From Syntrophobacteraceae bacterium (lineage in GTDB: Bacteria; Desulfobacterota; Syntrophobacteria; Syntrophobacterales; Syntrophobacteraceae), in contig JARLHO010000123.1 in NCBI GenBank assembly GCA_031292215.1, forward strand, positions 1 to 53,901: 53,901 bases of DNA, written 5' to 3'. A program made the translations under genes and the position numbers. Below are positions 8,653-17,555 of this stretch, one piece after another. The notes beneath the pieces were generated by a model that was not told the DNA's origin, searched no databases, and saw only the letters and a list, made by a program, of their open reading frames with translations. Each line of letters starts with the position of its first letter. Position 1 is the stretch's first letter.

Positions 8653-9036
8653 GTGACAAGAAAATCGAAGGAAGGATTCACCCTGCTCGAAGTGCTGGTC
8701 AGCCTGGCTATCGGAGCTCTTCTTATCGGCGCGGTGATGGGGCTCATCTCCCAGGCTCTGCGCTACCGGACCAGCCTGAAGGAAAAAACCGATGCTCAAC
8801 CGATATTGGAATCGGCCGCCCAGATCATCCTGGCCGATCCGCAAAAGGCGACCCGAGGGGTCGTGCGGTTGACTGAACTCGAGGGGGCTCCCGTGGTGAC
8901 GGTGAGCCTTACCCGGGTGCCTCTCTTCAACCCGACCGGGAAAAGCTCGAAGGGCGCGTTGTGCCGGGTGATGCTAAACTATAAGTCCTCGGACCTGGAA
9001 TTTAGCATAATTCTTCCGGCTGGAAGCGGTTCGTAA
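8653..9036 (+). CDS. gspI: minor pseudopilin GspI
   Basis: 127 residues with a textbook prepilin leader: MTRKSKEG followed by FTLLEVLVSLAIGALLIGAV, with cleavage after G8. GspI is a tip pseudopilin that forms a complex with GspJ and GspK. The GTG at 8653 is preceded by GAGGGGGGGA and fixes the start, because longer versions of the frame run into the end of the preceding gene. It lies 25 bases after gspH and 11 before gspJ, so the three are surely cotranscribed. Confidence 0.85.
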   Translation: MTRKSKEGFTLLEVLVSLAIGALLIGAVMGLISQALRYRTSLKEKTDAQPILESAAQIILADPQKATRGVVRLTELEGAPVVTVSLTRVPLFNPTGKSSKGALCRVMLNYKSSDLEFSIILPAGSGS

Positions 9037-9047
9037 GGCCTGTCGGT

Positions 9048-9812
9048 ATGAAAAGATCAAAGAGCGAATTGAGAGTATCGGACCCCGGCTCGGGCGGATT
9101 TACGCTTATCGAGCTGATCGTTGCCACGGCGATTTCAGCGATGGTGATAGCCATCGTTTCGGTTTGCTTTTCCTTTGCCCTGCGCATGTGGCAGACAACC
9201 GCCAATCGCAAGCCGGACCAGACGCTGCGTTTGGCCCAGCTCCTCCAGCGCCAGCTAGCCGAATGCGACCCGACGCCCATCAACTTCGAACACGGCTCGA
9301 GCCCCCTTTTTATCGGCAAAACCAACTCGCTGGCCTTCATAACCTCTCATAGCGTAAAAGCGATCTCCAAGGGGGTTCCGGTGGTCGTCCGCTATACCTT
9401 CGACCCAGTCTCCCGGGAGCTGTCCTATTCCGAGATGGTAATGGATCCGTATCGCCCGGAAAAAATCGAGCAGTTTGCAAGTTCTACGGGCCAAAAAAGC
9501 GAAGCGCGTGTGTATAAGATCGATTTTCAAAAGTTTACGCTAAATTATGCGGGAAGTGGCGCCAGTGAGTTTTCCCCATCGTGGACCTCCACAGGAGACA
9601 TGCCCCTGGAAATCCTGTTCACCTGGCAGGGCGCCGACAAGACTGCCCACTCGATGGTCTGCATGGTCAATTCTCCCCTTCCGGTCCAGGTGAACATGCT
9701 GAACTCATCCATTCCGGGGGGCAGCGCTCCCTCCTCGCCGCCAAGCGGCTTTATTCCAGCCTCACCGCCGGGGGGCTTTACTCCGCCCTCCTCACCGCCG
9801 GGGGGCTTTTAA
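9048..9812 (+). CDS. gspJ: minor pseudopilin GspJ
   Basis: 254 residues. A 17-residue leader ending in GG precedes FTLIELIVATAISAMVIAIV, the prepilin helix. GspJ forms the pseudopilus tip with GspI and GspK. The body matches GspJ in length up to about residue 215. The C-terminus is an unusual proline/glycine/serine tail with three imperfect copies of a SPPGGF-like unit (about 220-254), which I do not know from GspJ proteins. It ends three bases before the gspK start. Confidence 0.82.
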   Translation: MKRSKSELRVSDPGSGGFTLIELIVATAISAMVIAIVSVCFSFALRMWQTTANRKPDQTLRLAQLLQRQLAECDPTPINFEHGSSPLFIGKTNSLAFITSHSVKAISKGVPVVVRYTFDPVSRELSYSEMVMDPYRPEKIEQFASSTGQKSEARVYKIDFQKFTLNYAGSGASEFSPSWTSTGDMPLEILFTWQGADKTAHSMVCMVNSPLPVQVNMLNSSIPGGSAPSSPPSGFIPASPPGGFTPPSSPPGGF

Positions 9813-9815
9813 CCC

Positions 9816-10778
9816 ATGGGCCGGAGCGCAGGAACACCGGCCGCCGAGGGCAGGGCCGGGGATAGGAAGCCAAAACCCGCGCTGCGTTGGTTTGCTGCCG
9901 CCGCCGGCTCACGGGGGGTGGTGCTGATAGCCGTTCTTTGGTGCTGCGCGATGCTTATGTGGGCGGGCATGCAGATTAGCTCCCAGACGCGACTTCTCGG
10001 AGAGGACCGGTTGCACGCGCTAATCGAGTCCCGAGCGCTCTATCTCGCGATCGGGGGGTGCTACGAGGCGCTCGCGCGAATCGATTCGTCCCGGCCCCTG
10101 CAAACGGATCTTCCCTCCGACCAGAGCTGGCTGCCGGATGGAAAGCCCCGCGTGGTGGTCTACAAAACCGGCATCGCCGTGGTGATCATGGAGTCCGAGG
10201 ACCAGTTGCTAAACGTCAACACCGCCAGTGCGGCCCAACTCACGCAGGTGCTCGAAACTGCGGGCGCCGACGAGCAGACCTCGCAGGCCGTGGCTGGCCG
10301 GATAGCCGATTTTGTCCATTCTCAAAACAGCCAACAGCTTCAAGGGCAGGCAAGTCAGGACTTTGGAAAAAGTCTCAACCACGATACGGGCTTTGGCGGC
10401 CCTCTTACCAGCCTCGATCAGTTGCTGCTGGTCCCGGGAGTCACCCAGGAGCTCTTCTACGGCTACCAGCGGGGACGCGAGCAATGGGCGAACGAGTCCA
10501 GGGTTTTCGACCAAATTGCCATTCCGGCAAGGGATTCGCTTTTCGGCCAACTGACGGTGCAAAGCGGCAATGCGACCACGGGGCAGGGGCTCCCGGGCCA
10601 GCAGGGCCGGCAGGGAACGGATTTAACGCAGAATTCATGGACCGCCGGGGGAACCTACCGAATCCTTTCTTTTGGGAAAAGCGCCCTGGGGTCTCCAAGC
10701 GTGGCCATCCGGCTAACGATCCGGTACCAGGGGAGCGGTGACTCCCCATACCAGATACTTGGCCGAAAAGTATTGTAG
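9816..10778 (+). CDS. gspK: minor pseudopilin GspK
   Basis: 320 residues, the largest pseudopilin, which caps the pseudopilus. After a basic leader of about 33 residues, SRGVVLIAVLWCCAMLMW forms the prepilin-type helix. As in other GspK proteins, the glutamate at position 5 of the helix is missing. Downstream, LNVNTASAAQLTQVL is the helix-hairpin-helix-like part of the GspK alpha domain. A Q/N/G-rich segment (about 170-190 and 250-275) breaks the fold. It lies three bases after gspJ. Confidence 0.85.
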   Translation: MGRSAGTPAAEGRAGDRKPKPALRWFAAAAGSRGVVLIAVLWCCAMLMWAGMQISSQTRLLGEDRLHALIESRALYLAIGGCYEALARIDSSRPLQTDLPSDQSWLPDGKPRVVVYKTGIAVVIMESEDQLLNVNTASAAQLTQVLETAGADEQTSQAVAGRIADFVHSQNSQQLQGQASQDFGKSLNHDTGFGGPLTSLDQLLLVPGVTQELFYGYQRGREQWANESRVFDQIAIPARDSLFGQLTVQSGNATTGQGLPGQQGRQGTDLTQNSWTAGGTYRILSFGKSALGSPSVAIRLTIRYQGSGDSPYQILGRKVL

Positions 10779-10802
10779 CCACATAGTAAAGCGAGGTGAT
10801 TC

Positions 10803-12326
10803 ATGCTGGAAAGCATATTCAGGTACCGTCCGAGCGATTTATGCGCGGTCTACATCGAACCCGGCAGGATTGAGGTCTGCCGTGCCCGAAGGGTCTGGAG
10901 AACGTGGGAGCGCGGGGTGGCCGAGCAATTCCATGTTCCGGAGGGCGAATCGGTTTTCGACCATTTGCAGCGCTTAAACCTTAAGCCCGCGACAAGGAAA
11001 GGGAGCGCTCTTCTAGCAATCGTCTCGGGTGTTTTCTACTCGGTCCACAGCGAATACTACCCCCTGTCGATAAAGGACCAACTGGGCAGCGCCATAAATT
11101 TTGACTGGCAGGAAAACGTATTTCAGGAGCATGACAGGACGCTCCATTTCTTCGGCCCCCCGGTCGCCTTGGAGCGCCACGTATCGGTGCCTATTTTTGC
11201 AATCCAGAGCGAAGTGCACGACCAGTTGAACCAGGCGCTAAACGGAGCGCTCTTTCACACCTTCGCGGTGGCCCCGAGCGCTCTTTTGTTTGCGGCCCTC
11301 CTGCCCGAAGCAGACCAATCCGAGGAGGAAAGCGAAATCCTTGCCCGAAGCCTGGATAACGATACCTTCGAAGCGCACCGTTTCTACCGCGGCGCCTTTT
11401 TGGATTCCTCCCCGGTTGGAAAATTTTCCCGCAGCCTGAACCTCTTTGGCGAGAACCTGCGGGGCATCTGCGGTGAAAAAAGCGAGCCCCACGTCCATTT
11501 CCTCTGCTTGCCCGGCGAGTCTCAGCCCTCCCGGCAGGCCGCCGCCAAACTCGACCAGACCGGGGTGAGGTCCGAGGTGCTCGAAGTCCAGGGCTCTTTT
11601 GTCTCCAACTGGCTAGACGGCCTGCTAAAGCAGGACACCATCCATACCTTCGATTCCGAGGTGCTTCTTAAGCCATGGCAGCTTCCGCGCATAGCATGGC
11701 CGCTTGCGGCCCTCGTTTTACTCTTTGCCCTCTACGGGTTCTACCAATCGTATTCGGCCCGTAGCCTGGCGCAGACGAGCAGCCACCTAAAAGTTCGCAT
11801 TGACCGGCTCCAGGCCAGGTGGCAACCGCTCGAAGAGCTCCAGATGCGCATAACCAATTTCGAGCAGGACAAAAAAACCCTGGCCGAATTCAACCGCGAA
11901 GACTACAGGCTCCGCGAGCTTTTGGATCTGCTAAGCGATAGGACTCCCGGGGACACCTGGCTCGACTATTTTTCACTGAGCAGCGGGCAGCTCATCTTGA
12001 GGGGCGAAAGCAAATCGGCCCTCCAGTACCTTGCCGCCCTCTCCAAGGTCGAAGGGCTTACCGAAGTAAAGTTTGCCTCCCCGGTGTCGCGAGACCCCGG
12101 AAACGACATGGAGCGGTTTAATATCGAGCTCCAGCTCGATATGAATAAGCTCAAGACAAGTTTTAAGGCTCTGCCCCACGAGACCTCGGCCGAAGGTCTT
12201 GCGCAGAGTCCGCTTCCGCCCAATGGGCCCCCGCTGACCGGGGCAGGGCCCTTGCCGCCCGGGCCCAAAGTCTACCCCGCGCCCGGCGCGGTCCACAATC
12301 AGGCGTCCAAGGAGAGCCGGCGATGA
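10803..12326 (+). CDS. gspL: type II secretion assembly protein GspL
   Basis: 507 residues. GspL is the bitopic inner-membrane protein that links the GspE ATPase to GspM. The N-terminal cytoplasmic part (1-290) resembles an actin-like ATPase fold without readable catalytic motifs, as usual. One transmembrane helix, IAWPLAALVLLFALYGFY, lies near 296-313. A periplasmic coiled coil and a ferredoxin-like domain of PilN type follow (about 320-450), then a proline-rich tail. It overlaps gspM by four bases (ATGA), implying coupled translation. The call rests on order and topology more than on sequence motifs. Confidence 0.8.
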   Translation: MLESIFRYRPSDLCAVYIEPGRIEVCRARRVWRTWERGVAEQFHVPEGESVFDHLQRLNLKPATRKGSALLAIVSGVFYSVHSEYYPLSIKDQLGSAINFDWQENVFQEHDRTLHFFGPPVALERHVSVPIFAIQSEVHDQLNQALNGALFHTFAVAPSALLFAALLPEADQSEEESEILARSLDNDTFEAHRFYRGAFLDSSPVGKFSRSLNLFGENLRGICGEKSEPHVHFLCLPGESQPSRQAAAKLDQTGVRSEVLEVQGSFVSNWLDGLLKQDTIHTFDSEVLLKPWQLPRIAWPLAALVLLFALYGFYQSYSARSLAQTSSHLKVRIDRLQARWQPLEELQMRITNFEQDKKTLAEFNREDYRLRELLDLLSDRTPGDTWLDYFSLSSGQLILRGESKSALQYLAALSKVEGLTEVKFASPVSRDPGNDMERFNIELQLDMNKLKTSFKALPHETSAEGLAQSPLPPNGPPLTGAGPLPPGPKVYPAPGAVHNQASKESRR

Positions 12327-12919
12327 AATCTGTAAAATTTGACATAACCATGGCGGACATAAAGAAATACCAATGGTCGATAGGGGCTTGCGTTATTGTG
12401 GTAATAGTAATGGCGATCGCTTATTTGACCCTTATATCCCCTATAACGGATAGAAAACATGTACTTGTTGCAAAAATCGACCATCAGCAAAAACTCATTG
12501 CACAGTACGGGCAAAAGTTAAGCCAGAGCAAGGTAATAAAGGATAATCTCTCAAAACATGAGGGCGCGTTAAGACAAATGCGAAAGAGGCTGTTTCGGGG
12601 AACCGATCCATACCAACTGGCCGCTTCCCTGGGGGATCTCCTTTCGTCCAAATCCAAGCCCGATGCGCCCAAGCTCGATATCAAGACCTACCAGGTGCTC
12701 ACAAGCAAGGAACATGGCCTCTACGAAGAAGTGCACATGAGATTTAACCTCATGACAGACATTTACGGGCTGCATTATTTCCTTACCAGGGTCAAGAATT
12801 CCGAGTTCGCAATTCAGGTAAAGGAAATAAACATACAAAAAATACAAAGGGTAAAAGGCCCTGACCTCATAGTTAACGTAATCCTTGCCGCGCTGATGGA
12901 AAAAGGGAAAAAATCCTGA
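12323..12919 (+). CDS. gspM: type II secretion protein GspM
   Basis: 198 residues. A short cytoplasmic start is followed by a transmembrane helix (about 18-38, WSIGACVIVVIVMAIAYLTL), a coiled-coil-like stretch (IDHQQKLIAQYGQKLSQSK) and a small periplasmic domain that would pair with GspL. Sequence motifs are weak in this family. The call depends on its position after gspL, with the ATGA overlap, and on topology. The codon use looks more AT-rich than in its neighbours. It is the last gene before a 156-base gap and the secretin. Confidence 0.75.
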   Translation: MKSVKFDITMADIKKYQWSIGACVIVVIVMAIAYLTLISPITDRKHVLVAKIDHQQKLIAQYGQKLSQSKVIKDNLSKHEGALRQMRKRLFRGTDPYQLAASLGDLLSSKSKPDAPKLDIKTYQVLTSKEHGLYEEVHMRFNLMTDIYGLHYFLTRVKNSEFAIQVKEINIQKIQRVKGPDLIVNVILAALMEKGKKS

Positions 12920-12989
12920 GCCCCAAAGATATTTAGCATTCCTTGTCTGGATTTTTTCTTGAATGTGGCCTCATGTCCCTGTTTTCTTA

Positions 12990-13020
12990 TTGCGTCATTT
13001 GTACGCGATTGTGATATAGT
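12990..13020 (+). promoter_or_regulatory. possible sigma-70 promoter for gspD
   Basis: TTGCGT at 12990-12995 is followed after 17 bases by GATATA (13013-13018), or after 19 by TATAGT. It lies in the 156-base gap before gspD and would allow the secretin to be made separately. Judged by eye only. Confidence 0.3.
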
Positions 13021-13075
13021 CGCGACCAAATTTTCAAGCATCCGTCTGCAGTCCTAGGCCAAGGAAGGGGTTCAC

Positions 13076-15379
13076 ATGGGAACGCGCCAGTCTATTCTTG
13101 CTCTACTACTGGCAATCACATGTATTTCGTGTCAGTCAACAAATCAATGTCCAGTCGGGGTCTGTGAGCCTGCCCCTCCTCAGGCCGCTGCTCTCGGTGC
13201 ATTCTCCGCCCAGCCACAGCAACCGTCGTTTTCCCGGAAAGAATCGAGCGAGCCCCAGCCCCGATCGGCCGGCGTGAGGCCGATCGTCGCCCCGGTGCGC
13301 ACCGGCCTTTTGGCCCCTCCTGGTGAAACTGGCCCTCGCGGCGTCCCGGCGCCCACTCCGAGCGGAAAGCAACATATCGTCCTAAATTTCGACAAGGCCG
13401 ACATTGCGGAGGTGAGCAGCCAGATATTTAGCGACCAGTTAAAGGTTAGCTACGTGCTCGACCAGACGCTTCAGGGCCGCATAAGCATGTACATCGAGGG
13501 CGACTTCGACAATAAAGAATTGCTCCAAATGATCATGAGAGCCTACGAGGCCAACGGCATCAGCATCATACCCAGAAAGGGATTCTATTTCATAAAGCTT
13601 TCCCGGGAAGCCGCCGCGGCCTCCATCCCGGTCGCAAACGAGCACATGCTGGGGCAAAAAGGCGGGGGACCGCTTATCGTTATCTACCGGCTCAGATACA
13701 TTGACGCCAAGCAGGCAAGCGACCTTATCGGCCCCTTTGTCACGCCCGGCGAAAGGGTGACGGTCGACCCGGTCACCAACTCCGTCATATTCGTCGACCA
13801 GGCCAGCGGCGCCCGCACGCTCATCAGTCTTTTAAAGACAATCGATATAAATGTTTTGAAGGAAGTGAGCATGGCGGTTTTGCCGCTTCATTCGATATCT
13901 CCTCAGGATGCTGTCCAGGGGATGAAAACTCTGATGGGCCAGCTTGGAAAATTTAAGCAGAGCGCAATCGGAAGTAGCCTCGCCCTTCTGCCGCTGGAAA
14001 ATTTCGGGGGCGTTTTGATAATGGCCAGGAGCCCGGAATTGCTGGCAACCGCGGAGCAATGGATAAAGGCGATGGATGCGCAGGGACTGGGAAACCAGGA
14101 GCAAATCTACGTCTACTTCGTCCAAAACGGCATGGCGACCGATATTGCCCAGATCCTTAGCGAGGTGCTGGGTATCGGCGGAGGGCAGGCGGGCAAGGGG
14201 CAAAAGATCGTGCCGTCGGGTTCCGCGGCCAAGAGCGCTTTTGGCGGCGGTGCTTTTGGGGGGGGCAGCTCCGGGTCCAGCCCTTTTGGCGGGACCGGCG
14301 CCTCGGGTGCTTTCGGGAGCGCGGGCTCAACTACGGGTGCTGCGGGCGGGGCCGGGACCCCCGGCGGGGCAGCCGGCCAGCAGATCGGGGCGGCGATGAA
14401 GGGAAAGCCCCCCGGTTTTACGGGCGAGGTGTCGATAATATCCGATGAAGTCAACAACGCGATAGTCATTCGGGCAAACCCGGTGGATTACGCAAAACTT
14501 ATGAAAACGGTCAAAAAGCTCGACATCATCCCGCGCGCGGTGCTAATCGAGGTGATGATAGCCGAGGTCGAACTCACCAAGCAGTTCCAATTCGGGCTCG
14601 AGTATTACTTTCAGACCCACCCCGCGACCAACACCGGGTTTGGCGTCTCTTTCGGCGGTCTTTCCAACCAGGCAGCCTCTTCGAGCACCACTACCACGAC
14701 TACCGCGGGGGCATTTCCCATAAACCTCGGCGCGATTGCAAGCTCGGGGGTAGCCCTGGACTGGGTGGCCAACGCCCAGAACCTGGCGGTGCTTTTGAGC
14801 GCGCTATCGTCGAAGACAAACGTATCTGTTCTTTCCACTCCCACGCTGCTTGCCACCGACAACCAGGAAGCAACCCTTACGGTGGGCGGCGAGCAGCCTG
14901 TGCCCACGGGGTCGGTTACCGGCTACACCACCGGGTCTTCGGTTATCAGCACGATCGATTACGCGGAAACCGGGGTTATCCTCGATATTACCCCTCACAT
15001 AAACGTCGGAGGTTTGGTACGGCTCGATCTGGATTCGACGGTAAGACGCGTCAATCAGCAAACCGTGACGGTAGGAAACGGCAATACCGCCCCGACTTTT
15101 ACCGAAAGGCACATTAAGACTTCCATCCTGGCCCAGAACGGCCGCACGGTGGTAATCGGAGGAATTATCGATTCTCAGGGCTCTCAGGGCAAAAGCGGGA
15201 TCCCCTGGCTCGAAAACATCCCCATCCTCTCGCCCCTTTTTGCCGGCCACACTTCCAGTCTTGACCGGGTTGAGCTCCTTATCGCCATAACGCCTCATGT
15301 GGTCGAAAAAGCCGGCACCCAGGCGCCGGCCGAACTGCTCGACAAATTGAGAAACCTTAGAATGAGGGTTGGATATTGA
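13076..15379 (+). CDS. gspD: type II secretion outer-membrane secretin GspD
   Basis: 767 residues, normal length. A hydrophobic signal with cysteines at 16 and 19 (AITCISCQS) suggests a lipoprotein. The N0 domain begins near 100 (VLNFDKADIAEVSSQIF), N1-N3 repeats follow, and the secretin core (about 500-755) contains VLSTPTLLATDNQEATLTVG and ENIPILSPLF. Its role is the outer-membrane channel for folded exoproteins. Oddity: a Gly/Ala/Ser-rich insert of about 65 residues (375-441) lies within N3. The start follows AAGGAAGGGG. It is unusual as the last gene of the cluster, because gspD normally comes first with gspC, and gspC is not seen here. Confidence 0.92.
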   Translation: MGTRQSILALLLAITCISCQSTNQCPVGVCEPAPPQAAALGAFSAQPQQPSFSRKESSEPQPRSAGVRPIVAPVRTGLLAPPGETGPRGVPAPTPSGKQHIVLNFDKADIAEVSSQIFSDQLKVSYVLDQTLQGRISMYIEGDFDNKELLQMIMRAYEANGISIIPRKGFYFIKLSREAAAASIPVANEHMLGQKGGGPLIVIYRLRYIDAKQASDLIGPFVTPGERVTVDPVTNSVIFVDQASGARTLISLLKTIDINVLKEVSMAVLPLHSISPQDAVQGMKTLMGQLGKFKQSAIGSSLALLPLENFGGVLIMARSPELLATAEQWIKAMDAQGLGNQEQIYVYFVQNGMATDIAQILSEVLGIGGGQAGKGQKIVPSGSAAKSAFGGGAFGGGSSGSSPFGGTGASGAFGSAGSTTGAAGGAGTPGGAAGQQIGAAMKGKPPGFTGEVSIISDEVNNAIVIRANPVDYAKLMKTVKKLDIIPRAVLIEVMIAEVELTKQFQFGLEYYFQTHPATNTGFGVSFGGLSNQAASSSTTTTTTAGAFPINLGAIASSGVALDWVANAQNLAVLLSALSSKTNVSVLSTPTLLATDNQEATLTVGGEQPVPTGSVTGYTTGSSVISTIDYAETGVILDITPHINVGGLVRLDLDSTVRRVNQQTVTVGNGNTAPTFTERHIKTSILAQNGRTVVIGGIIDSQGSQGKSGIPWLENIPILSPLFAGHTSSLDRVELLIAITPHVVEKAGTQAPAELLDKLRNLRMRVGY

Positions 15380-15385
15380 AAAAGA

Positions 15386-15408
15386 GCCGGTGAGTGGGTG
15401 AATGGGCG
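15386..15408 (+). repeat. GGTGAATG-family repeat, left copy
   Basis: GCCGGTGAGTGGGTGAATGG begins a few bases after the gspD stop. It faces an inverted copy at 15837-15863, so the pair brackets the broken four-helix-bundle gene. Confidence 0.7.
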
Positions 15409-15426
15409 AAACAAAAGAGGGTTGAG

Positions 15427-15816
15427 GTGGGTTACCAGAGCTTCAAAGAGCTAAGAGTCTGGCAGGAAGCGAAGGCCCTGGCCGTAGATGTTTATTGAGC
15501 GACCTCTTCGGGGAAGCTCTACCGCGATTTTACCCTTAAGGACCAGATGCAACGATCTGCAATCTCGATTGCCGGCAATATCAGTGAGGGGTACGAAAGA
15601 CATTCGGCTGCTGAATTTCTTCGTTTTCTATACATCGCCAAGGGTTCATTGAGTGAACTTGTCACCCGGATGGAAATAGCGAGGGAGGTGGCTCTCATCG
15701 AGGAAACGTCCGCTCCGCATATAGAGGGCCGATGCGAAAAATTGGGGGCCATGCTGACAAAGCTTATTCAGGCAAAACGAAGCGGTCTGAAAAAGGCGCC
15801 GGTTCCGGTGAAGTAG
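15427..15816 (+). pseudogene. four-helix-bundle (S23/IVP-type) protein interrupted by TGA
   Basis: Read from GTG 15427, the frame gives MGYQSFKELRVWQEAKALAV, then DVY, then a TGA codon at 15496-15498. It continues in the same frame with ATSSGKLYRDFTLKDQMQRS and SIAGNISEGYERHSAAEF to TAG-type end 15816. This is the four-helix-bundle family (PF05635) related to proteins of 23S rRNA intervening sequences. Family members usually have arginine or another residue where TGA stands, and CGA to TGA is one transition. The rest is intact, so the mutation looks recent, or the window has a base error. A downstream ATG at 15547 would give only the C-terminal 89 residues. The molecular function of the family is unknown. 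Confidence 0.8.
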
Positions 15817-15836
15817 CCTGGGGCGCATCTTTTGCC

Positions 15837-15863
15837 GATTCACCCATTCACCGATTCACCGGC
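15837..15863 (-). repeat. GGTGAATG-family repeat, right (inverted) copy
   Basis: Reads on the minus strand as GCCGGTGAATCGGTGAATGG plus a partial third unit. It is inverted relative to the copy at 15386-15408. The first TGA inside it is the stop codon of the leftward aminopeptidase gene (15856-15858). Confidence 0.75.
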
Positions 15864-17397
15864 ACTTATTATTTCTAGCCAATTCAAAAAGTGTTCTAAC
15901 GCCAAAGCCGGTAGCCCCTTTGCGAGAAAACCCCGTGTCTTTGTCCGTCCACGCGGTGCCGGCGATGTCCAGGTGCGCCCAGGGGACCTGGTCGGGCACG
16001 AACTGCTTTAAAAACATCGCTGCGTGGATGGTCCCCGCGCCACGGTCCGAGGTGTTTTTCATATCTGCCACCTCGCTTTTTAGTCCTTCGAAGTAGAAGT
16101 CCCAAAGAGGCAGCGGCCAGAACCTTTCCCCGACCGAGGCGCCAATCCTTTGAATGGAGGCCACAAGGTCTTCGCGGTTTCCAAGGATCGCGGCGACCTC
16201 TTTTCCCAGGGCGACAATGGCCGCGCCGGTAAGGGTTGCGATATCGACCATGAGGGAGGGTTTAAAGCGTTTGGCCGCGTAGGCCAGCGCATCGCAGAGG
16301 ACAAGCCTGCCTTCGGCGTCGGTGCTTATGATCTCGACGGTGCGACCCGAATAGGTGCGAAAGACGTCTCCGGGTTTATAGGCCTTGCCGCCGGGCATGT
16401 TTTCGGTGCAGGGCATAATGGCTGCGACCCTTCCGGGGAGTCCGGCCGCCCCGATGGCTTCAAAGGCGCCCATAACGGCCGCTGCCCCCGCCATGTCCTG
16501 CTTCATTTCTTCCATCTTGTCCCTGGGCTTTAGCGAAATGCCCCCGGAGTCGAATGTGATGCCTTTGCCGATCATAACGAGCGCAGGATCGTTTTCGGTA
16601 CCGGGCGGGGCGTGTTCGAGGATGATAAAAAACGGCGGCTCGGCGCTGCCCGAGGCAACGGCGGCGAAGGCCCCCAGCCCCATGGAGCGCGCGGTATCGA
16701 GGTCTATTATTTCGATTTTGAACCCGAACCTGCCCGCGAGCTCTGATGCGGTTTTAACCAGAAAGGAAGGCGTTACCCGGTTGGCCGGAGATATGGTGAG
16801 CTCCCTTGCCAGCGTGATCCCGGCAACTTCGCACCGGGCAAGGGCTACAATTTCGAGAATCGTGGATTCGGGGGGCTCCGGCCACAAAAGGGCCAAAGAC
16901 TCCGGAGTTTTCGCGGCCGCCGAGTTATTGCTCTTTAATTCCTGGAACTGATGGAGCCCGGCCATAGCGCCTACGAGGGTCTCGCGCAAAAGGGCGCCAA
17001 GGGTGAGTGGGCCGATGGCCAAACTTTCATTTGCGCCGGGAAATCCTTCCAGGGCCGAAAGAGGAATTGCCGGCCGCGCAACGCCCAGGTCGCCGCACTT
17101 TCGTAGCGCCAGTGCCGAAGCGAATTTTAGCCTTTCGGTTTCGAACCGCTCGATGGGGCCAAGGCCCGCAAGGATGATGCGTGGTGTCGGCCCGCCGCCT
17201 GGCGCATAAACGACCGCCACCTCGCCTGGTTTTCCCGCGAAGTCGATGAGGGCCGCGGAATCGGCTAGCCATTTACCGGAACTGCCCAAAAATTGCTTTA
17301 GCGCCGGAAGATACCCGCACGGCTTTTCGAAGGCGAAGAAAATGAGGGCGTCGGCCTGCCACTCGGGCATGGGAGCGGTTTTCCATTCGATCTGCAT
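15856..17397 (-). CDS. pepA: leucyl aminopeptidase (M17 family)
   Basis: 513-residue cytosolic di-zinc aminopeptidase that releases N-terminal amino acids. The catalytic C-terminal half shows IGKGITFDSGGISLKP, the DKMEEMKQDMAGAA block and STDAEGRLVLCDAL. The canonical motif is NTDAEGRL, so serine replaces asparagine here. The N-terminal half is the usual poorly conserved macro-like domain. I choose the ATG at 17397 (MQIEWKT), which has GAGGATT just upstream, over an in-frame start 30 bases earlier. The stop codon lies inside a GGTGAATG repeat, so the last codons (KCR) are repeat-derived. It stands alone, divergent from serC. Confidence 0.9.
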   Translation of the reverse strand: MQIEWKTAPMPEWQADALIFFAFEKPCGYLPALKQFLGSSGKWLADSAALIDFAGKPGEVAVVYAPGGGPTPRIILAGLGPIERFETERLKFASALALRKCGDLGVARPAIPLSALEGFPGANESLAIGPLTLGALLRETLVGAMAGLHQFQELKSNNSAAAKTPESLALLWPEPPESTILEIVALARCEVAGITLARELTISPANRVTPSFLVKTASELAGRFGFKIEIIDLDTARSMGLGAFAAVASGSAEPPFFIILEHAPPGTENDPALVMIGKGITFDSGGISLKPRDKMEEMKQDMAGAAAVMGAFEAIGAAGLPGRVAAIMPCTENMPGGKAYKPGDVFRTYSGRTVEIISTDAEGRLVLCDALAYAAKRFKPSLMVDIATLTGAAIVALGKEVAAILGNREDLVASIQRIGASVGERFWPLPLWDFYFEGLKSEVADMKNTSDRGAGTIHAAMFLKQFVPDQVPWAHLDIAGTAWTDKDTGFSRKGATGFGVRTLFELARNNKCR

Positions 17398-17555
17398 TTT
17401 GAATCCTCGGGTTAGCCAATTTGACACTTTATTTTAAAATAATGTTCGAAAAACCAATTGACAAAAGAAAAGCATGGGTGAATAGGTAGTGTCAAGCCGG
17501 AAACCCCGGTTAGCAGATAAGCTTGGAAAAGAAAAGACTTACAGGAGAGGATTTA

